From NCBI GenBank assembly GCA_025060395.1, contig JANXCC010000010.1, positions 1 to 59,826 on the forward strand: a stretch of 59,826 nt of DNA. Reading direction: 5' to 3'. How positions within the stretch are numbered: position 1 is the stretch's first letter; the number at the start of each line of letters is the position of its first letter. Shown piece after piece: positions 26,439-35,323 of this stretch. The translations under genes and the position numbers were made by a program. Below the pieces are notes generated by a model. That model had not been told where the DNA came from, made no database searches, and saw only the letters and a program-made list of their open reading frames with translations. Source of the DNA: Candidatus Bipolaricaulota bacterium (lineage in GTDB: Bacteria; Bipolaricaulota; Bipolaricaulia; RBG-16-55-9; DRXL01).

Positions 26439-27313
26439 TCGAACAGTATATCGTTCTTGGCTTAGCGCAAGGGAGTCTCTACGCCCTCATGGCGCTGGGG
26501 ATGGTCTTGATCTTCAAGACGACTGATGTGGTGAACTTCGGCCAGGCCGATATGACTATGTTTAGTGCGTACGTGGGGTTCACCCTGTTAGTCGGCCTGG
26601 GATGGCCTTTCTGGGCGGCACTGCCTGTTGTGATTGCGTTCGGGTTTTTATTGGGCGTTGCCGTGGAACGCCTGACGTTGCGCCCGGCCAAAGAAGCGCC
26701 TGTGGTCAGTCTCTTGATCGTGACGTTGGGAGTCGCGCTGATGCTCAACGCGATGGCGAGCTGGATCTGGGGCTTTGACCCCAAATCATTGCCCTATGCG
26801 ATCAGTGGGCCGCCGCTCGTGTTGGGCAATATTATTATTACTCGACACGATCTGGTGATCTTCGTCACGACGATTGTATTGAGTTTAGGGTTCTTCGCAC
26901 TCTTGAAATTTACAAAGATTGGGACAGCGATGCGCGCGGCCGCGCAGAATAAATTAGGGGCGCAGCTTCTGGGCATCCCTGTCTTTAGAATCAACATGCT
27001 CAGTTGGGGGCTTGGGGTGGCACTCGGGGCGGTCGCTGGGGTGCTCATCGCACCCTTGGTCTTCTTGGATCTCGTCGTGATGATCTTCGTGATGCTGAAG
27101 GGCTTTGCTGCGGCTGTTTTAGGGGGATTTACGAGCCTGCCCGGGGCAATCATTGGGGGGTTGTTGGTCGGGCTCTTTGAGAGCTTACTGATCGCCGTAC
27201 CGTTTGAGTTGGTGAACCAACTTAAAGAAACGCTAGTCTTTCTCTTGATCATTGTGTTGTTAGCTGTCCGGCCCCAAGGGCTGTTGGGGGAGCCGATCCA
27301 TCGGAGGGTGTGA
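26435..27313 (+). CDS. livH: Branched-chain amino acid-type ABC transporter permease LivH
   Basis: 292 residues, about eight membrane helices. Start MIEQYIVLGLAQGSLYALMALGMVLI and NFGQADM match LivH; the C-terminal LAVRPQGLLGEP is the family's closing motif. It forms the membrane pore with LivM. Liv-type (HAAT) systems import amino acids, amides, urea or aromatic and other carboxylates, and the acyl-CoA ligase in this operon argues for a carboxylate. Confidence 0.95.
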   Translation: MIEQYIVLGLAQGSLYALMALGMVLIFKTTDVVNFGQADMTMFSAYVGFTLLVGLGWPFWAALPVVIAFGFLLGVAVERLTLRPAKEAPVVSLLIVTLGVALMLNAMASWIWGFDPKSLPYAISGPPLVLGNIIITRHDLVIFVTTIVLSLGFFALLKFTKIGTAMRAAAQNKLGAQLLGIPVFRINMLSWGLGVALGAVAGVLIAPLVFLDLVVMIFVMLKGFAAAVLGGFTSLPGAIIGGLLVGLFESLLIAVPFELVNQLKETLVFLLIIVLLAVRPQGLLGEPIHRRV

Positions 27314-27314
27314 G

Positions 27315-28274
27315 ATGCCTAGAGGCGCCTGGCTTGCGGTGATCGCTCTCGTGCTCATCGTGCTGCCCTTCGGCTTGAAGGGCTATACAATCTATGTTCT
27401 GAGCATCGCTGGGGCGAATATTCTTGCCGCGGTGGGGCTGAACTTACTGATGGGCTATGCTGGCCAAGTCTCGATTGGACAAGCAGCGTTCCTAGCCATT
27501 GGGGGCTATACATCGGCACTCTTGATGACAAGACTAGGGCTTGAGTTTTGGCTTGCTTTCCCCTTGGCAGGGTTGCTGACAGGGGCGACTGGACTAATTC
27601 TCTTCATCCCGGCGTTGCGCTTGAGCGCGATCTATTTAGCGATCGCGACGCTGGGCTTTGGCGCAGCTGTTCAGCAGCTCATCCCCTTGCCCTACTGGTC
27701 GGCGATCTTCGGGGGGCACCAAGGGATCAAAGTTCCAAGGCCCCACCTTGGGAGCTTCGTCTTCGACACGGATTTAGAGCTCTACTACCTCACACTCGTG
27801 ATCGTCTTGGTGTTGCTTGCTATGTCGTGGAACGTCGCGCGCTCGTACATTGGGCGGGCGTTTATTGCGCTGCGCGACAAGCCCGCGGCTGCCGAAGCGC
27901 TGGGGATCAATCCGACGCGATATAAAGCCTATGCGTTTGTGCTGAGCGCGTTCTTGACGGGGATCGCTGGGGCGCTGCAAGCTCATCTGGTGGGGCACAT
28001 CAGCCCTGGGGAGTTTGGGCTTGGGAAATCTATAGAGATCTTCGCAATGGTGATCTTAGGAGGGATTGGGTCGCTGCCAGGGTCTATCTTAGGAGCAGTC
28101 TTTCTGACGTTCTTGCCCCATTGGCTGGAGCAGGCCAAGTTGCTCTATACATTCTTGTACGGGGCGGCACTCGTCTTAGTGATTATCTTTATGCCCTATG
28201 GAGTCTGGGGATTTTTTGTGCGGCTGTACTATCGCTTCCCCGCGATGCAGAAGCTCTTCCCTAAAGGAGCGTAA
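27315..28274 (+). CDS. livM: ABC transporter permease LivM
   Basis: 319 residues, eight to ten membrane helices. Family motifs: GLNLLMGYAGQVSIGQAAF (~50), ALRDKPAAAEALGINPTRYK (~185, the cytoplasmic coupling loop) and GGIGSLPGSILGA (~248). Pairs with LivH; the ATG is 2 bp after the livH stop. FMPYGVWGFF near the C-terminus is typical. Confidence 0.95.
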   Translation: MPRGAWLAVIALVLIVLPFGLKGYTIYVLSIAGANILAAVGLNLLMGYAGQVSIGQAAFLAIGGYTSALLMTRLGLEFWLAFPLAGLLTGATGLILFIPALRLSAIYLAIATLGFGAAVQQLIPLPYWSAIFGGHQGIKVPRPHLGSFVFDTDLELYYLTLVIVLVLLAMSWNVARSYIGRAFIALRDKPAAAEALGINPTRYKAYAFVLSAFLTGIAGALQAHLVGHISPGEFGLGKSIEIFAMVILGGIGSLPGSILGAVFLTFLPHWLEQAKLLYTFLYGAALVLVIIFMPYGVWGFFVRLYYRFPAMQKLFPKGA

Positions 28275-28276
28275 GG

Positions 28277-29050
28277 ATGCTCACAGTAAAGAATCTCTCA
28301 ATGCGCTTTGGTGGACTGCAAGCTCTGGATAAGGTCTCGTTCACCGTGAGCGAAGGGGAGATCGTGGGGCTGATCGGCCCCAACGGCGCGGGCAAGACGA
28401 CGGTTTTTAATCTCATCAGTCGGCTCTATGAGCCCACGGGCGGACAGATCTTGTTCCGCGGGGAAGATCTTCTCAAGCTGCGCCCCCATCAGATAGTCGA
28501 GCATGGGATTGTGCGGACATTTCAACTCTTGGGACTCTTTCCGTATATGACCGTCTTGGAGAATCTCTTGGTCGGAGAGCATCGAGATTTTGGGGCGAAT
28601 CCCTTGGCTGTGGCTTTGGGGTTGCCGAGCGCTCGTCGTCAAGAGCACGATAGGCGGGCCCAAGCCCTGTGGCTCTTGCGATTTTTGAAGATGGAGGCGC
28701 TCGCGGACGCGTTCGTCTTCGCCCTGCCCTATGGGACGCAAAAGCTTATCGAGCTGATGCGAGCACTCTTAGCGCGCCCGCGCTTGCTCTTGCTGGACGA
28801 ACCCGTCGCAGGCATGAACGCTGCTGAGAAGGCTGCCATGAGAGAGTTTATTAAAAGAATTAATAGCGACTGGGGGATCACGGTTCTCTTAGTGGAGCAC
28901 GACATGAACTTTGTCATGGGGCTCTGTGATCGGATTATCGTGCTGAGCTACGGGCGAGTGATCGCTGAAGGTCGTGCGGACGAAATCCAGCAGAACCCAG
29001 AAGTGATCGCAGCGTACTTAGGGGAGGGGATCAGCGTTGCTCGCACTTAA
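28277..29050 (+). CDS. livG: ABC transporter ATPase LivG
   Basis: 257 residues. Walker A GPNGAGKTT (~36), Q-loop FQLLGLFPYMTVLENLL, signature region ALPYGTQKLIELMRALLARP (degenerate for LSGGQ, as usual in LivG) and Walker B LLLLDEPVAGMN, then H-loop LLVEHDM. Energises import with LivF. The GGGAGGGG stretch near its end serves as the ribosome site for livF. Confidence 0.95.
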   Translation: MLTVKNLSMRFGGLQALDKVSFTVSEGEIVGLIGPNGAGKTTVFNLISRLYEPTGGQILFRGEDLLKLRPHQIVEHGIVRTFQLLGLFPYMTVLENLLVGEHRDFGANPLAVALGLPSARRQEHDRRAQALWLLRFLKMEALADAFVFALPYGTQKLIELMRALLARPRLLLLDEPVAGMNAAEKAAMREFIKRINSDWGITVLLVEHDMNFVMGLCDRIIVLSYGRVIAEGRADEIQQNPEVIAAYLGEGISVART

Positions 29051-29756
29051 AGATATCGAAGTGCGCTATGGCCCCATAGTTGCCTTGCGAGGCGTCTCGC
29101 TCACGGTCTCTGCGGGCGAGATCGTCGCCGTGCTTGGGGCCAACGGCGCAGGAAAGACGACACTATTAAGAACAATCTCCGGGCTGCTGCGCCCCACCCA
29201 AGGGAAATTAGAGTTTCTGGGACACGATCTCAGAAGATTCTCTCCAGAGCACATTGTGCGCTTAGGGATCGTGCATGTTCCTGAGGGGCGTCAGCTCTTC
29301 CCAGATTTAACTGTCAAAGAGAACTTATGGATGGGCAGCTACACCCGACGCGACGGCTTTATCAAAGAAGACTGGGAGCGGGTACTCTCGTACTTTCCCG
29401 TGCTACGAGAACGACTCTCTCAGCCGGCAGGGACGCTCTCCGGCGGCGAACAACAGATGCTGGCTATCGCGCGCGCTTTGATGGCCCGACCTAAGTTATT
29501 GCTCCTAGATGAGCCGTCGCTCGGTTTAGCACCTATGACTGTGCAGGCGCTCTTTCGCTTCTTAAAAGATCTCAATAGCCATGACGGCATGACTCTGTTA
29601 TTAGCCGAGCAGAACGCTCATTTGAGTTTAAATATCGCTCACAGGGCGTATGTGCTAGAGACGGGGCGAATCGCTCTAGAGGGGGCGGCCGAGGAACTCC
29701 GCCGCGATCCGAAGGTCCAGCGGCTCTATCTGGGGGCCGAGGTGAGTGCCGGCTGA
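29037..29756 (+). CDS. livF: ABC transporter ATPase LivF
   Basis: 239 residues from the TTG at 29037, overlapping livG by 14 bp; GGGGAGGGG lies 8 nt upstream and no ATG is available. Walker A GANGAGKTT (~36), signature LSGGEQQ (~135), Walker B LLLLDEPSLGL (~156), and LAEQNA H-loop variant typical of LivF. Last gene of the continuous operon that begins at 21538. Confidence 0.95.
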   Translation: MLALKDIEVRYGPIVALRGVSLTVSAGEIVAVLGANGAGKTTLLRTISGLLRPTQGKLEFLGHDLRRFSPEHIVRLGIVHVPEGRQLFPDLTVKENLWMGSYTRRDGFIKEDWERVLSYFPVLRERLSQPAGTLSGGEQQMLAIARALMARPKLLLLDEPSLGLAPMTVQALFRFLKDLNSHDGMTLLLAEQNAHLSLNIAHRAYVLETGRIALEGAAEELRRDPKVQRLYLGAEVSAG

Positions 29757-29766
29757 GTGCTCATCT

Positions 29767-29796
29767 TTGACAGGGGAGAGGCTGAAGCGCTACAAT
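29767..29796 (+). promoter_or_regulatory. Internal promoter for propeller protein and livK
   Basis: TTGACA (29767-29772), 18-bp spacer, TACAAT (29791-29796), just after the livF stop. It would uncouple expression of the two exported proteins downstream from the acyl-CoA/Liv operon. Confidence 0.8.
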
Positions 29797-29845
29797 GTTT
29801 ATGAGACTTGGATCACCCATCAGAAAAGAGCAGGGGAGGTGCGCC

Positions 29846-30988
29846 ATGAAGTCTTCTCGCGGTTGGTGGCTGCTGATGCTCTTGTTCGCAATCATCGGCA
29901 GTCTAGTTGTCTCCGGCCCGGCTCAACAAGTGACCCCTGGGACGGTCTTGTGGAAGATCCACAGTGGTGGGCAGTTCTTCTTCTCTTCTGTTGCTGTGGG
30001 GAGTGACACGCTCTACGTCGGTTCATGGAACGGACAGCTCTTGGCTCTCAATCCCGCGAATGGCTCGCAAGTGTGGTCTTTCAGGACGGGTGGCCCGATC
30101 TTCTCTTCCCCGACTATTGGCCCTGACAAGACAATCTACGTCGGCTCGCTCGATCGTAAGGTCTATGCGCTCAATCCCGACGGCACACTCAAATGGAGCT
30201 TTGCTACGCAAGATGGGGTCTACTCTTCCCCAGCACTGAGCGCCGACGGAAAGATCTATATCGGCTCGCGCGATAAGAATCTCTACGCGCTCAATCCCGA
30301 TGGCACCCTTGCGTGGAAGTTCACCACTGGCGCGGAGATCGAGTCTTCCCCAGCTGTGGCTGCTGATGGCACGATCTACGTCGGCTCCTGGGATGGGAAT
30401 CTCTACGCGATCAAACCCGACGGCACCCTCAAATGGAAGTATGCTGCTCAGAACAAAGTCGTCTCCTCGCCAGCTGTCGGTGCTGACGGCACCGTCTACG
30501 TGGGCTCCGATGACGGCTATCTCTACGCGATCAAGCCTGATGGATCGCTTGCTTGGAAGTATGAAGTAATAGACACAGTGCGTTCGTCCCCGGCTATTGG
30601 CCCCGACGGCACGATCTACGTCGCGGGCTACGACGGCAATCTCCATGCGATCAAGCCCGACGGCACGGCACGGTGGCAGAAGGCTATCGGCAGTATATAC
30701 TTCTTCTCGTCTCCGGCTGTTGGGGCTGATGGGGTGATCTATATCGGCTCAGACAAAGGAGAAGTTTACGCCCTCAAGCCCGATGGCTCCGAGCTTTGGC
30801 AACGGCCCACCGGCGGAGCGGTCTTCACCTCCCCTATGATTGCCAAGAACGGGACGATCTACGTCGGCTCGAACGACGGCTTTCTCTATGCTATAAGCAG
30901 CACGAGCCAAGGGGCTGCAGATTCTTCGTGGCCGCTCTTCCGGCACGACGTGTGCCATACAGGGCGTATTGGCGGCAGTTGTCCATAA
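29846..30988 (+). CDS. Exported PQQ-type beta-propeller protein
   Basis: 380 residues from the ATG at 29846, which has GGGGAGGTG upstream; an ATG at 29795 within the promoter -10 is rejected. Signal peptide (~5-28), then eight ~40-residue blades with the consensus DGTIYVGS.DG.LYAI.PDGTLKW followed by SSPA, and a C-terminal SWPLFRHDVCHTGRIGG that closes such propellers. These WD-like quinoprotein repeats here lack dehydrogenase active-site features, so a binding or scaffold role is likelier. Between livF and livK, so it may work with the binding protein in the periplasm or at the surface. Confidence 0.85.
   Translation: MKSSRGWWLLMLLFAIIGSLVVSGPAQQVTPGTVLWKIHSGGQFFFSSVAVGSDTLYVGSWNGQLLALNPANGSQVWSFRTGGPIFSSPTIGPDKTIYVGSLDRKVYALNPDGTLKWSFATQDGVYSSPALSADGKIYIGSRDKNLYALNPDGTLAWKFTTGAEIESSPAVAADGTIYVGSWDGNLYAIKPDGTLKWKYAAQNKVVSSPAVGADGTVYVGSDDGYLYAIKPDGSLAWKYEVIDTVRSSPAIGPDGTIYVAGYDGNLHAIKPDGTARWQKAIGSIYFFSSPAVGADGVIYIGSDKGEVYALKPDGSELWQRPTGGAVFTSPMIAKNGTIYVGSNDGFLYAISSTSQGAADSSWPLFRHDVCHTGRIGGSCP
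30005..30880 (+). repeat. Tandem 120-bp coding repeats (propeller blades)
   Basis: Near-identical DNA segments such as GACGGCACGATCTACGTCGG recur at a regular 120-bp period (near 30124, 30244, 30364, 30484, 30604, 30724). High DNA-level identity suggests recent blade duplication or gene conversion. Confidence 0.8.
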
Positions 30989-31018
30989 AACTCTCATAAA
31001 AGAAGGAGGTTGACAGCG

Positions 31019-32485
31019 ATGAAGAAGCTGCTTGTAGTGGCCCTCTTAGGGTTGGCGTTGGTCGGTACTGGTGTCGGTACTGGCAGTGTGGCTCAGCAGC
31101 CGGGCGTGACGGCCACTGAGATCGTCTTGGGCGCGTTTGTCGCTCAGTCAGGGGCACTCGCGGGCGTAGGGATCCCTGTCGTTCGTGGGGCAACCACGTA
31201 CTATAACTATGTCAACGACGTGCTGGGTGGCGTCGGTGGGAGAAAGATCAGATTCATCACGTGCGACGATGCGTTCGATCCCACTAAGACCGTTGCGTGC
31301 GTGAAGAAGCTCGTTGAAGAGGACAAGGTCTTCGCGATTGTCAACTCGCTAGGGACGGTGCCGCACGCTGCCGTGATGGATTATCTCGTCAAGAACAACG
31401 TGCCGGTCGTCTCGCCGCACGCAAACTATACGCCGTTCTCGAAGCCCGTGAAGTTCAATTACTTTGCGATCCAGCCCAATAACGAGATCTTTGGCACCGC
31501 CTTAGCTCGCTATGCCGTGCAGCGCTTGAAGGCCAAGAGAATCGCAGTGCTCTATGTCGATGACGCCTTTGGGCAGGAGCTGCTTGGCGCCGTGGTCGCG
31601 GAGCTGAAGCGCAACAAACTCGAGCCCGTTCTGACGGTGCCTCATCCTGGAGCGGAGACAGCATTCCGACCGTATGTCGTGAGATTGCAAGGGGCCAACC
31701 CTGAAGCCGTGATTCTGCTGACGTATCTTGTGCCGTCGGCCTCGATCTTGAAAGAGGCTGAAGCTGTGGGGTTCAAGCCCAGATGGCTTGCGACCAACGT
31801 CCAAGCCGATATCCGCATAGTCTCGCTGGCTGGGGTCTCTGCTGTCGAGGGCTTGATCGTTACCGGATTCGCGGCCGATCCAACGCTCCCTAATCACTCT
31901 GGGGCCGCGAAGTTCCGCGCGCTCTTGCAGAAGTACTTCCCCGGAGAACTCCCCAGTGGCTTCAATGAGATCGCGTATGTAGGCGCGATGCAAGTCGTCG
32001 AGGGGCTCTTCCGCGCTGGACCCAATCTCACCCGTGAGCGCTTCATCCAAGCTCTAGAGACGCTTACTAACTGGGACGCTGAGGGCCTCGTTCCCCCTAT
32101 TACCTACGCCCGCGACGACCGCCGCGGGATCACCATTCTCTACATGACCAAGTTTGAGAGGGGGAACATGGTCTTCATTGAAGCGTTCTCAGCAGATCCG
32201 TTTGACGTTGTGGGCGCACGAAGCTGTATCGTGGATAACCTTGCGCTTGCCGAGTTCGACACCGCCAAGCTCACGGTGAAGATCGAATGGGATTACTCCG
32301 GGGCAGTGAAGGACTTCACAGTCGACTGGGGTGATGGCAAGCCAGCCAGAACCGTCCCGGTGACCAAAGAGCCATCAGCGACCTATACGTATCCCAGCCA
32401 GGGAGGCTATCTCGTGCGTGTTATAGCGAATTGTACCGATGGATCAACGGACTTCGAGATTCTCAAGATTAATCTCTTCGAGTAA
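31019..32485 (+). CDS. LivK-type substrate-binding protein with C-terminal PKD domain
   Basis: 488 residues from the ATG at 31019, spaced 9 nt from AGGAGG; a TTG at 31010 overlaps that site. Signal peptide (to ~AQQ), then a type I periplasmic binding domain (~27-405: VTATEIVLGAFVAQSGALAG, DDAFDPTKTVACVKKLVEE shown in part, GTVPHAAVMDYL, YVDDAFGQELLG). The last ~80 residues form an extra PKD/Ig-like domain (FTVDWGDGKPARTVP, then YTYPSQGGYLVRV). LivK proteins are normally ~370-400 residues, so the extension is unusual and could tether the protein to a surface or another PKD protein. Confidence 0.9.
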   Translation: MKKLLVVALLGLALVGTGVGTGSVAQQPGVTATEIVLGAFVAQSGALAGVGIPVVRGATTYYNYVNDVLGGVGGRKIRFITCDDAFDPTKTVACVKKLVEEDKVFAIVNSLGTVPHAAVMDYLVKNNVPVVSPHANYTPFSKPVKFNYFAIQPNNEIFGTALARYAVQRLKAKRIAVLYVDDAFGQELLGAVVAELKRNKLEPVLTVPHPGAETAFRPYVVRLQGANPEAVILLTYLVPSASILKEAEAVGFKPRWLATNVQADIRIVSLAGVSAVEGLIVTGFAADPTLPNHSGAAKFRALLQKYFPGELPSGFNEIAYVGAMQVVEGLFRAGPNLTRERFIQALETLTNWDAEGLVPPITYARDDRRGITILYMTKFERGNMVFIEAFSADPFDVVGARSCIVDNLALAEFDTAKLTVKIEWDYSGAVKDFTVDWGDGKPARTVPVTKEPSATYTYPSQGGYLVRVIANCTDGSTDFEILKINLFE

Positions 32486-32511
32486 GATTCTCAAAGAGCC
32501 AACGCAGTAGA

Positions 32512-32542
32512 CCCAAGCGGGGTGGCTCCCACCCCGCTTGGG
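32512..32542. terminator. Strong stem-loop after livK (no T-run)
   Basis: Perfect 14-bp arms CCCAAGCGGGGTGG (32512-32525) and its complement (32529-32542) with a 3-nt loop. It is followed directly by a TATAAT rather than a T-run, so it may end or stabilise the livK mRNA while abutting the promoter of the next gene. Confidence 0.55.
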
Positions 32543-32545
32543 CAT

Positions 32546-32551
32546 TATAAT
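32546..32551 (+). promoter_or_regulatory. -10 element for a leaderless transcript
   Basis: TATAAT 9 nt before the ATG at 32561, with no ribosome site between. The position of a -35 box is occupied by the stem-loop. Confidence 0.5.
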
Positions 32552-32560
32552 GTAGGCACT

Positions 32561-33898
32561 ATGCGTCGGCAGCATCTTAGCGGTATCACGCTTTTGGCAG
32601 TTGTGGGCTGGAGCGTTGCTGCGCTTGCCCAGCCCGTCGTTGAGGGCGATTGGGTTCGCTATGAGACCGAAAGATTTTTCGTCTATCTCTGGAAGGACGT
32701 CCCGCCAGAACGGTTACCCCAAGGCAGTCCTGACCCACTCCAAGCTAAACTCGACGAGATCGCGACTTCGTTGGAGGCTGATCTACGGAATGTTGAGAAT
32801 GTCTTACGGCTGCCATACTCAGCTCAGCAACACGGCAAGATCGCCGTCTTTATCTATGCATCGCTCGAAGATTATCAGCAAAAGACTCGATGCTATCTGT
32901 GTGCGGCGCACGTCAGCGCATTGCCCAATACCCCAGAAGTCCAAGCGTTAGCTGCGAAGCTCAATCGCTATGCAATCTATGCCCATCTTGATAACACCCC
33001 GCGAGGGCTTGGAGGCCTGAGCATTGGGCTTCCCCACGAAGTCATTCCTCACGAGTTGACTCATGTTCTCGATCTGACGCTGATTGGCGGAGCCAAGCCC
33101 GCCACACTGCGTGAGGGGCTTGCTGTCTATGCGTCCTCGAAATCGGACGCTGTGCCCGATGACGCTCAGTTCGGCCTTACTGATCAGCACTTAAGGCTCT
33201 TCGTTGAAGCAGAAAACCCTGATCTGATGAGCTATCTCACCGGCTGTTCCTCGCGAAGATTTATCTATAGTTTTGGGGGCAGCTTCATAGACTTCTTCGC
33301 TCAGGGCTTGGGCATAGAGAGATTTCTTAAATTTTATGGGCTTCTCCAAGGCGAAGGGCTTTCTCTCGCTCAGTGTCCGTATGGGGTCTCGTTCGAACAA
33401 CTCGATAGGCTCTTCCGGCAAACTGTGGGTCTCTCGCTCCATGAAGTCCGCCAACGATATTCAGCTCGACTCCAGAGCACTGTTATCACGGAAGACGGCT
33501 TGCGCTCATTTGACTTTGTGATGGATCAAATCTTTAATAAAGTGATCTCACTCAAGCCGTTGTTGCTCGAGGGTGCAGAGCTAGAGCGCCTAGCGCGAGC
33601 GGTCTGGGCTGGCGGGCGCTTCTATGCTGATAAAGCTGTCTATGTGACGGAATATATCTCAGATATGAGAAACTACACGGTGAGCGCGGAGCGCGTCGCG
33701 CAGGCGCTCAAGAACTTTGACCGCGTGCGCAGCTTCGCCAGCATGTATATAGACGATCCCGCAACGCGTTCCGAAGTCGAGCTGAGACTGCGAGAGCTGG
33801 AGCAGCTAGCGCGCCAAGGGCGCTACGAAGAATTCAAGGAGGGTTTCGTTAACTTGATCTTTCGCTATATGACGTGGCGGCGCTCACCGCAGCCGTGA
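32561..33898 (+). CDS. Exported gluzincin (peptidase MA-like) protein
   Basis: 445 residues from the ATG at 32561; the open frame begins at a GTG in the preceding hairpin and is rejected. Signal peptide ends near ALAQP. The zincin motif HELTHVLDL (~residue 170) is followed by the third-ligand block LREGLAVYASS (~190), the HExxH-(~18)-E arrangement of clan MA gluzincins. Unlike the protein at 1833-2804, the HExxH is complete, so it should be active. Long helical C-terminal part with no recognised domain. Substrate unknown. Confidence 0.8.
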   Translation: MRRQHLSGITLLAVVGWSVAALAQPVVEGDWVRYETERFFVYLWKDVPPERLPQGSPDPLQAKLDEIATSLEADLRNVENVLRLPYSAQQHGKIAVFIYASLEDYQQKTRCYLCAAHVSALPNTPEVQALAAKLNRYAIYAHLDNTPRGLGGLSIGLPHEVIPHELTHVLDLTLIGGAKPATLREGLAVYASSKSDAVPDDAQFGLTDQHLRLFVEAENPDLMSYLTGCSSRRFIYSFGGSFIDFFAQGLGIERFLKFYGLLQGEGLSLAQCPYGVSFEQLDRLFRQTVGLSLHEVRQRYSARLQSTVITEDGLRSFDFVMDQIFNKVISLKPLLLEGAELERLARAVWAGGRFYADKAVYVTEYISDMRNYTVSAERVAQALKNFDRVRSFASMYIDDPATRSEVELRLRELEQLARQGRYEEFKEGFVNLIFRYMTWRRSPQP

Positions 33899-34102
33899 GA
33901 GCAGGTAGAAGAACGCCGACAGTACAAGACTAAGCAAGAGACTCGTTGCTACGGGAATATAAATTGTAACGTTTGGGCGCTCAATCACGATATCCCCGGG
34001 TAGCCGTCCCAGCCACGGGATAGACTTGCTCAAATACAAAACCACTCCTAGGACAAGCAGCATTCCCCCTACTATCATCAGGAGCTTTCCTAGCACTTGC
34101 AT
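33884..34102 (-). CDS. DUF2905 small membrane protein
   Basis: 72 residues from the ATG at 34102; the frame runs to 34156 but the DUF2905 pattern begins at MQVLGKLLMIVGGMLLVLG. Two membrane helices flank the family motif IPWLGRLPGDIVIER. A TATAAT (revcomp of 34110-34115) ends 7 nt before the ATG without a ribosome site. Function of the family unknown. Overlaps the preceding convergent gene by 15 bp. Confidence 0.85.
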   Translation of the reverse strand: MQVLGKLLMIVGGMLLVLGVVLYLSKSIPWLGRLPGDIVIERPNVTIYIPVATSLLLSLVLSAFFYLLSRLR

Positions 34103-34202
34103 ACTTGTAATTATATCACAAGGAGATGTCGCCAACTCTCCTTCCCCACGGGACATAGAGCCCTACTCCCCAACGTAATAGACATTACTATTTGCTTGGG
34201 TG

Positions 34203-34784
34203 ATGCCTATGCACATTCGAGTGATCATAGCTCTACTGTGTATCATTGGCGTGATCGGGCTCTTCTGGTATATAGGGCACTATCGGCGGCCAGAACCATC
34301 AGAACTAGCCAATCAGATTCCTCTACCGCCTAGGCCAAGCAATCTGCCATCAGCGCCGACTATGGTAGCCCACGCTGCGCCTCGAGACGCTCAAAATCGT
34401 GCTGAGCCATGCCCGCGCGACCGCACGGATAACGGGATGCTGCAGCTGAGCTTACGCTCCGTGAGCACCGCGAAGCAGCTTGGGCCTTGGGTGCCCGCGC
34501 CGGGACGGATCTTCGTCATCATCGAGGTTGTGCTTGAAGCGATCACGGATTTTCAGCTTGCGAGTTCTGCTGTGCTTTGGCTTGAGGAGCCCGACGGCAC
34601 CGAGCGTACCCGAAGCGTCGCTACCGGGGCGCTCCCACGACCATTGCTATCGCTGAGCCCCTTCCGTGGCGAGGGCGTTAGCGGCCAAGTTGCTTTCGAG
34701 ATCAATGCTCAAGTTCGCGACGTGAAACTACACTACGACCCATTCTTGGCGCGCCAACTTACTCTGTGCGTAAGCGTCCCGTGA
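34203..34784 (+). CDS. Membrane-anchored DUF4352-like protein
   Basis: 193 residues; start ATG at 34203 with a GTG at 34200 as alternative. One N-terminal membrane anchor (~6-22), a Pro-rich linker, then a ~110-residue beta-sandwich-like domain (GRIFVIIEVVLEA..., VAFEINAQVRDVKLHYDP) that follows the DUF4352/telluride-resistance-like Ig pattern. It is probably an extracytoplasmic lipoprotein-like binding domain. No ribosome site; a TACTAT lies 11 nt upstream. Overlaps the next convergent gene by 26 bp. Confidence 0.6.
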   Translation: MPMHIRVIIALLCIIGVIGLFWYIGHYRRPEPSELANQIPLPPRPSNLPSAPTMVAHAAPRDAQNRAEPCPRDRTDNGMLQLSLRSVSTAKQLGPWVPAPGRIFVIIEVVLEAITDFQLASSAVLWLEEPDGTERTRSVATGALPRPLLSLSPFRGEGVSGQVAFEINAQVRDVKLHYDPFLARQLTLCVSVP

Positions 34785-35271
34785 GCGTATATCCCAAGGC
34801 TGCGCCTGCTCCTGCAGAGAGAGGGATCACTCCAAAGAACACGAAAGGAATGAACGTATCTCGGATCTGCTGAGCTTGAGGAGTCTCTCCGAGAGAACGG
34901 AGCGCCCAGTCTGAAGCGAAGAATGCAATAGCCCCTCCCAGGCTAGCCCCGAGCAATGCCGTCCAGACGTTCCCTGGAATTTTCTGAGAGTGCCCTGCTA
35001 TGCTCACGCCCACAGTCGCTCCGATGGGAACACCAGGTGCGTAACCGAAGAGCATCGCGCCAGCAAGACACGCCAAATCTGCCCACGGTCCCGGATCGGT
35101 GATTAGTCTGCAGAGTCCGTATGCTCCTAGGGCTCCGCCAGCGCCACCGATGAGTGCACCGAGAGAGCCACCGAAGAGCAATTGACCAAAATTTTCCCGT
35201 TCCGGTTGCGCTTGTGCTGTAAAACTCCAGAGTATAATAACTAAGATCGCTATCGCAGCGTACCTGTTCAT
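34759..35271 (-). CDS. Glycine-zipper membrane protein of unknown function
   Basis: 170 residues with a signal peptide or first helix (RYAAIAILVIILWSF) and four to five further hydrophobic segments rich in GxxxG repeats (GGSLGALIGGAGGALGAYG, GVPIGATVGVSIAG, GASLGGAIAFFA). Preceded by AGGAGG. Glycine-zipper proteins pack closely in envelope membranes. I do not recognise the family. Divergent from the subtilase gene. Confidence 0.6.
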   Translation of the reverse strand: MNRYAAIAILVIILWSFTAQAQPERENFGQLLFGGSLGALIGGAGGALGAYGLCRLITDPGPWADLACLAGAMLFGYAPGVPIGATVGVSIAGHSQKIPGNVWTALLGASLGGAIAFFASDWALRSLGETPQAQQIRDTFIPFVFFGVIPLSAGAGAALGYTLTGRLRTE

Positions 35272-35323
35272 ATTGCCTCCTGGTGCTGATGTTGAGCTTT
35301 AGTGTACCTCCCGAACTGGACAC

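Noticed and set aside
30005-30880. Regular DNA repeats as a possible CRISPR array
   Set aside because: The 120-bp period is coding and corresponds to beta-propeller blades; no short repeat/spacer structure.
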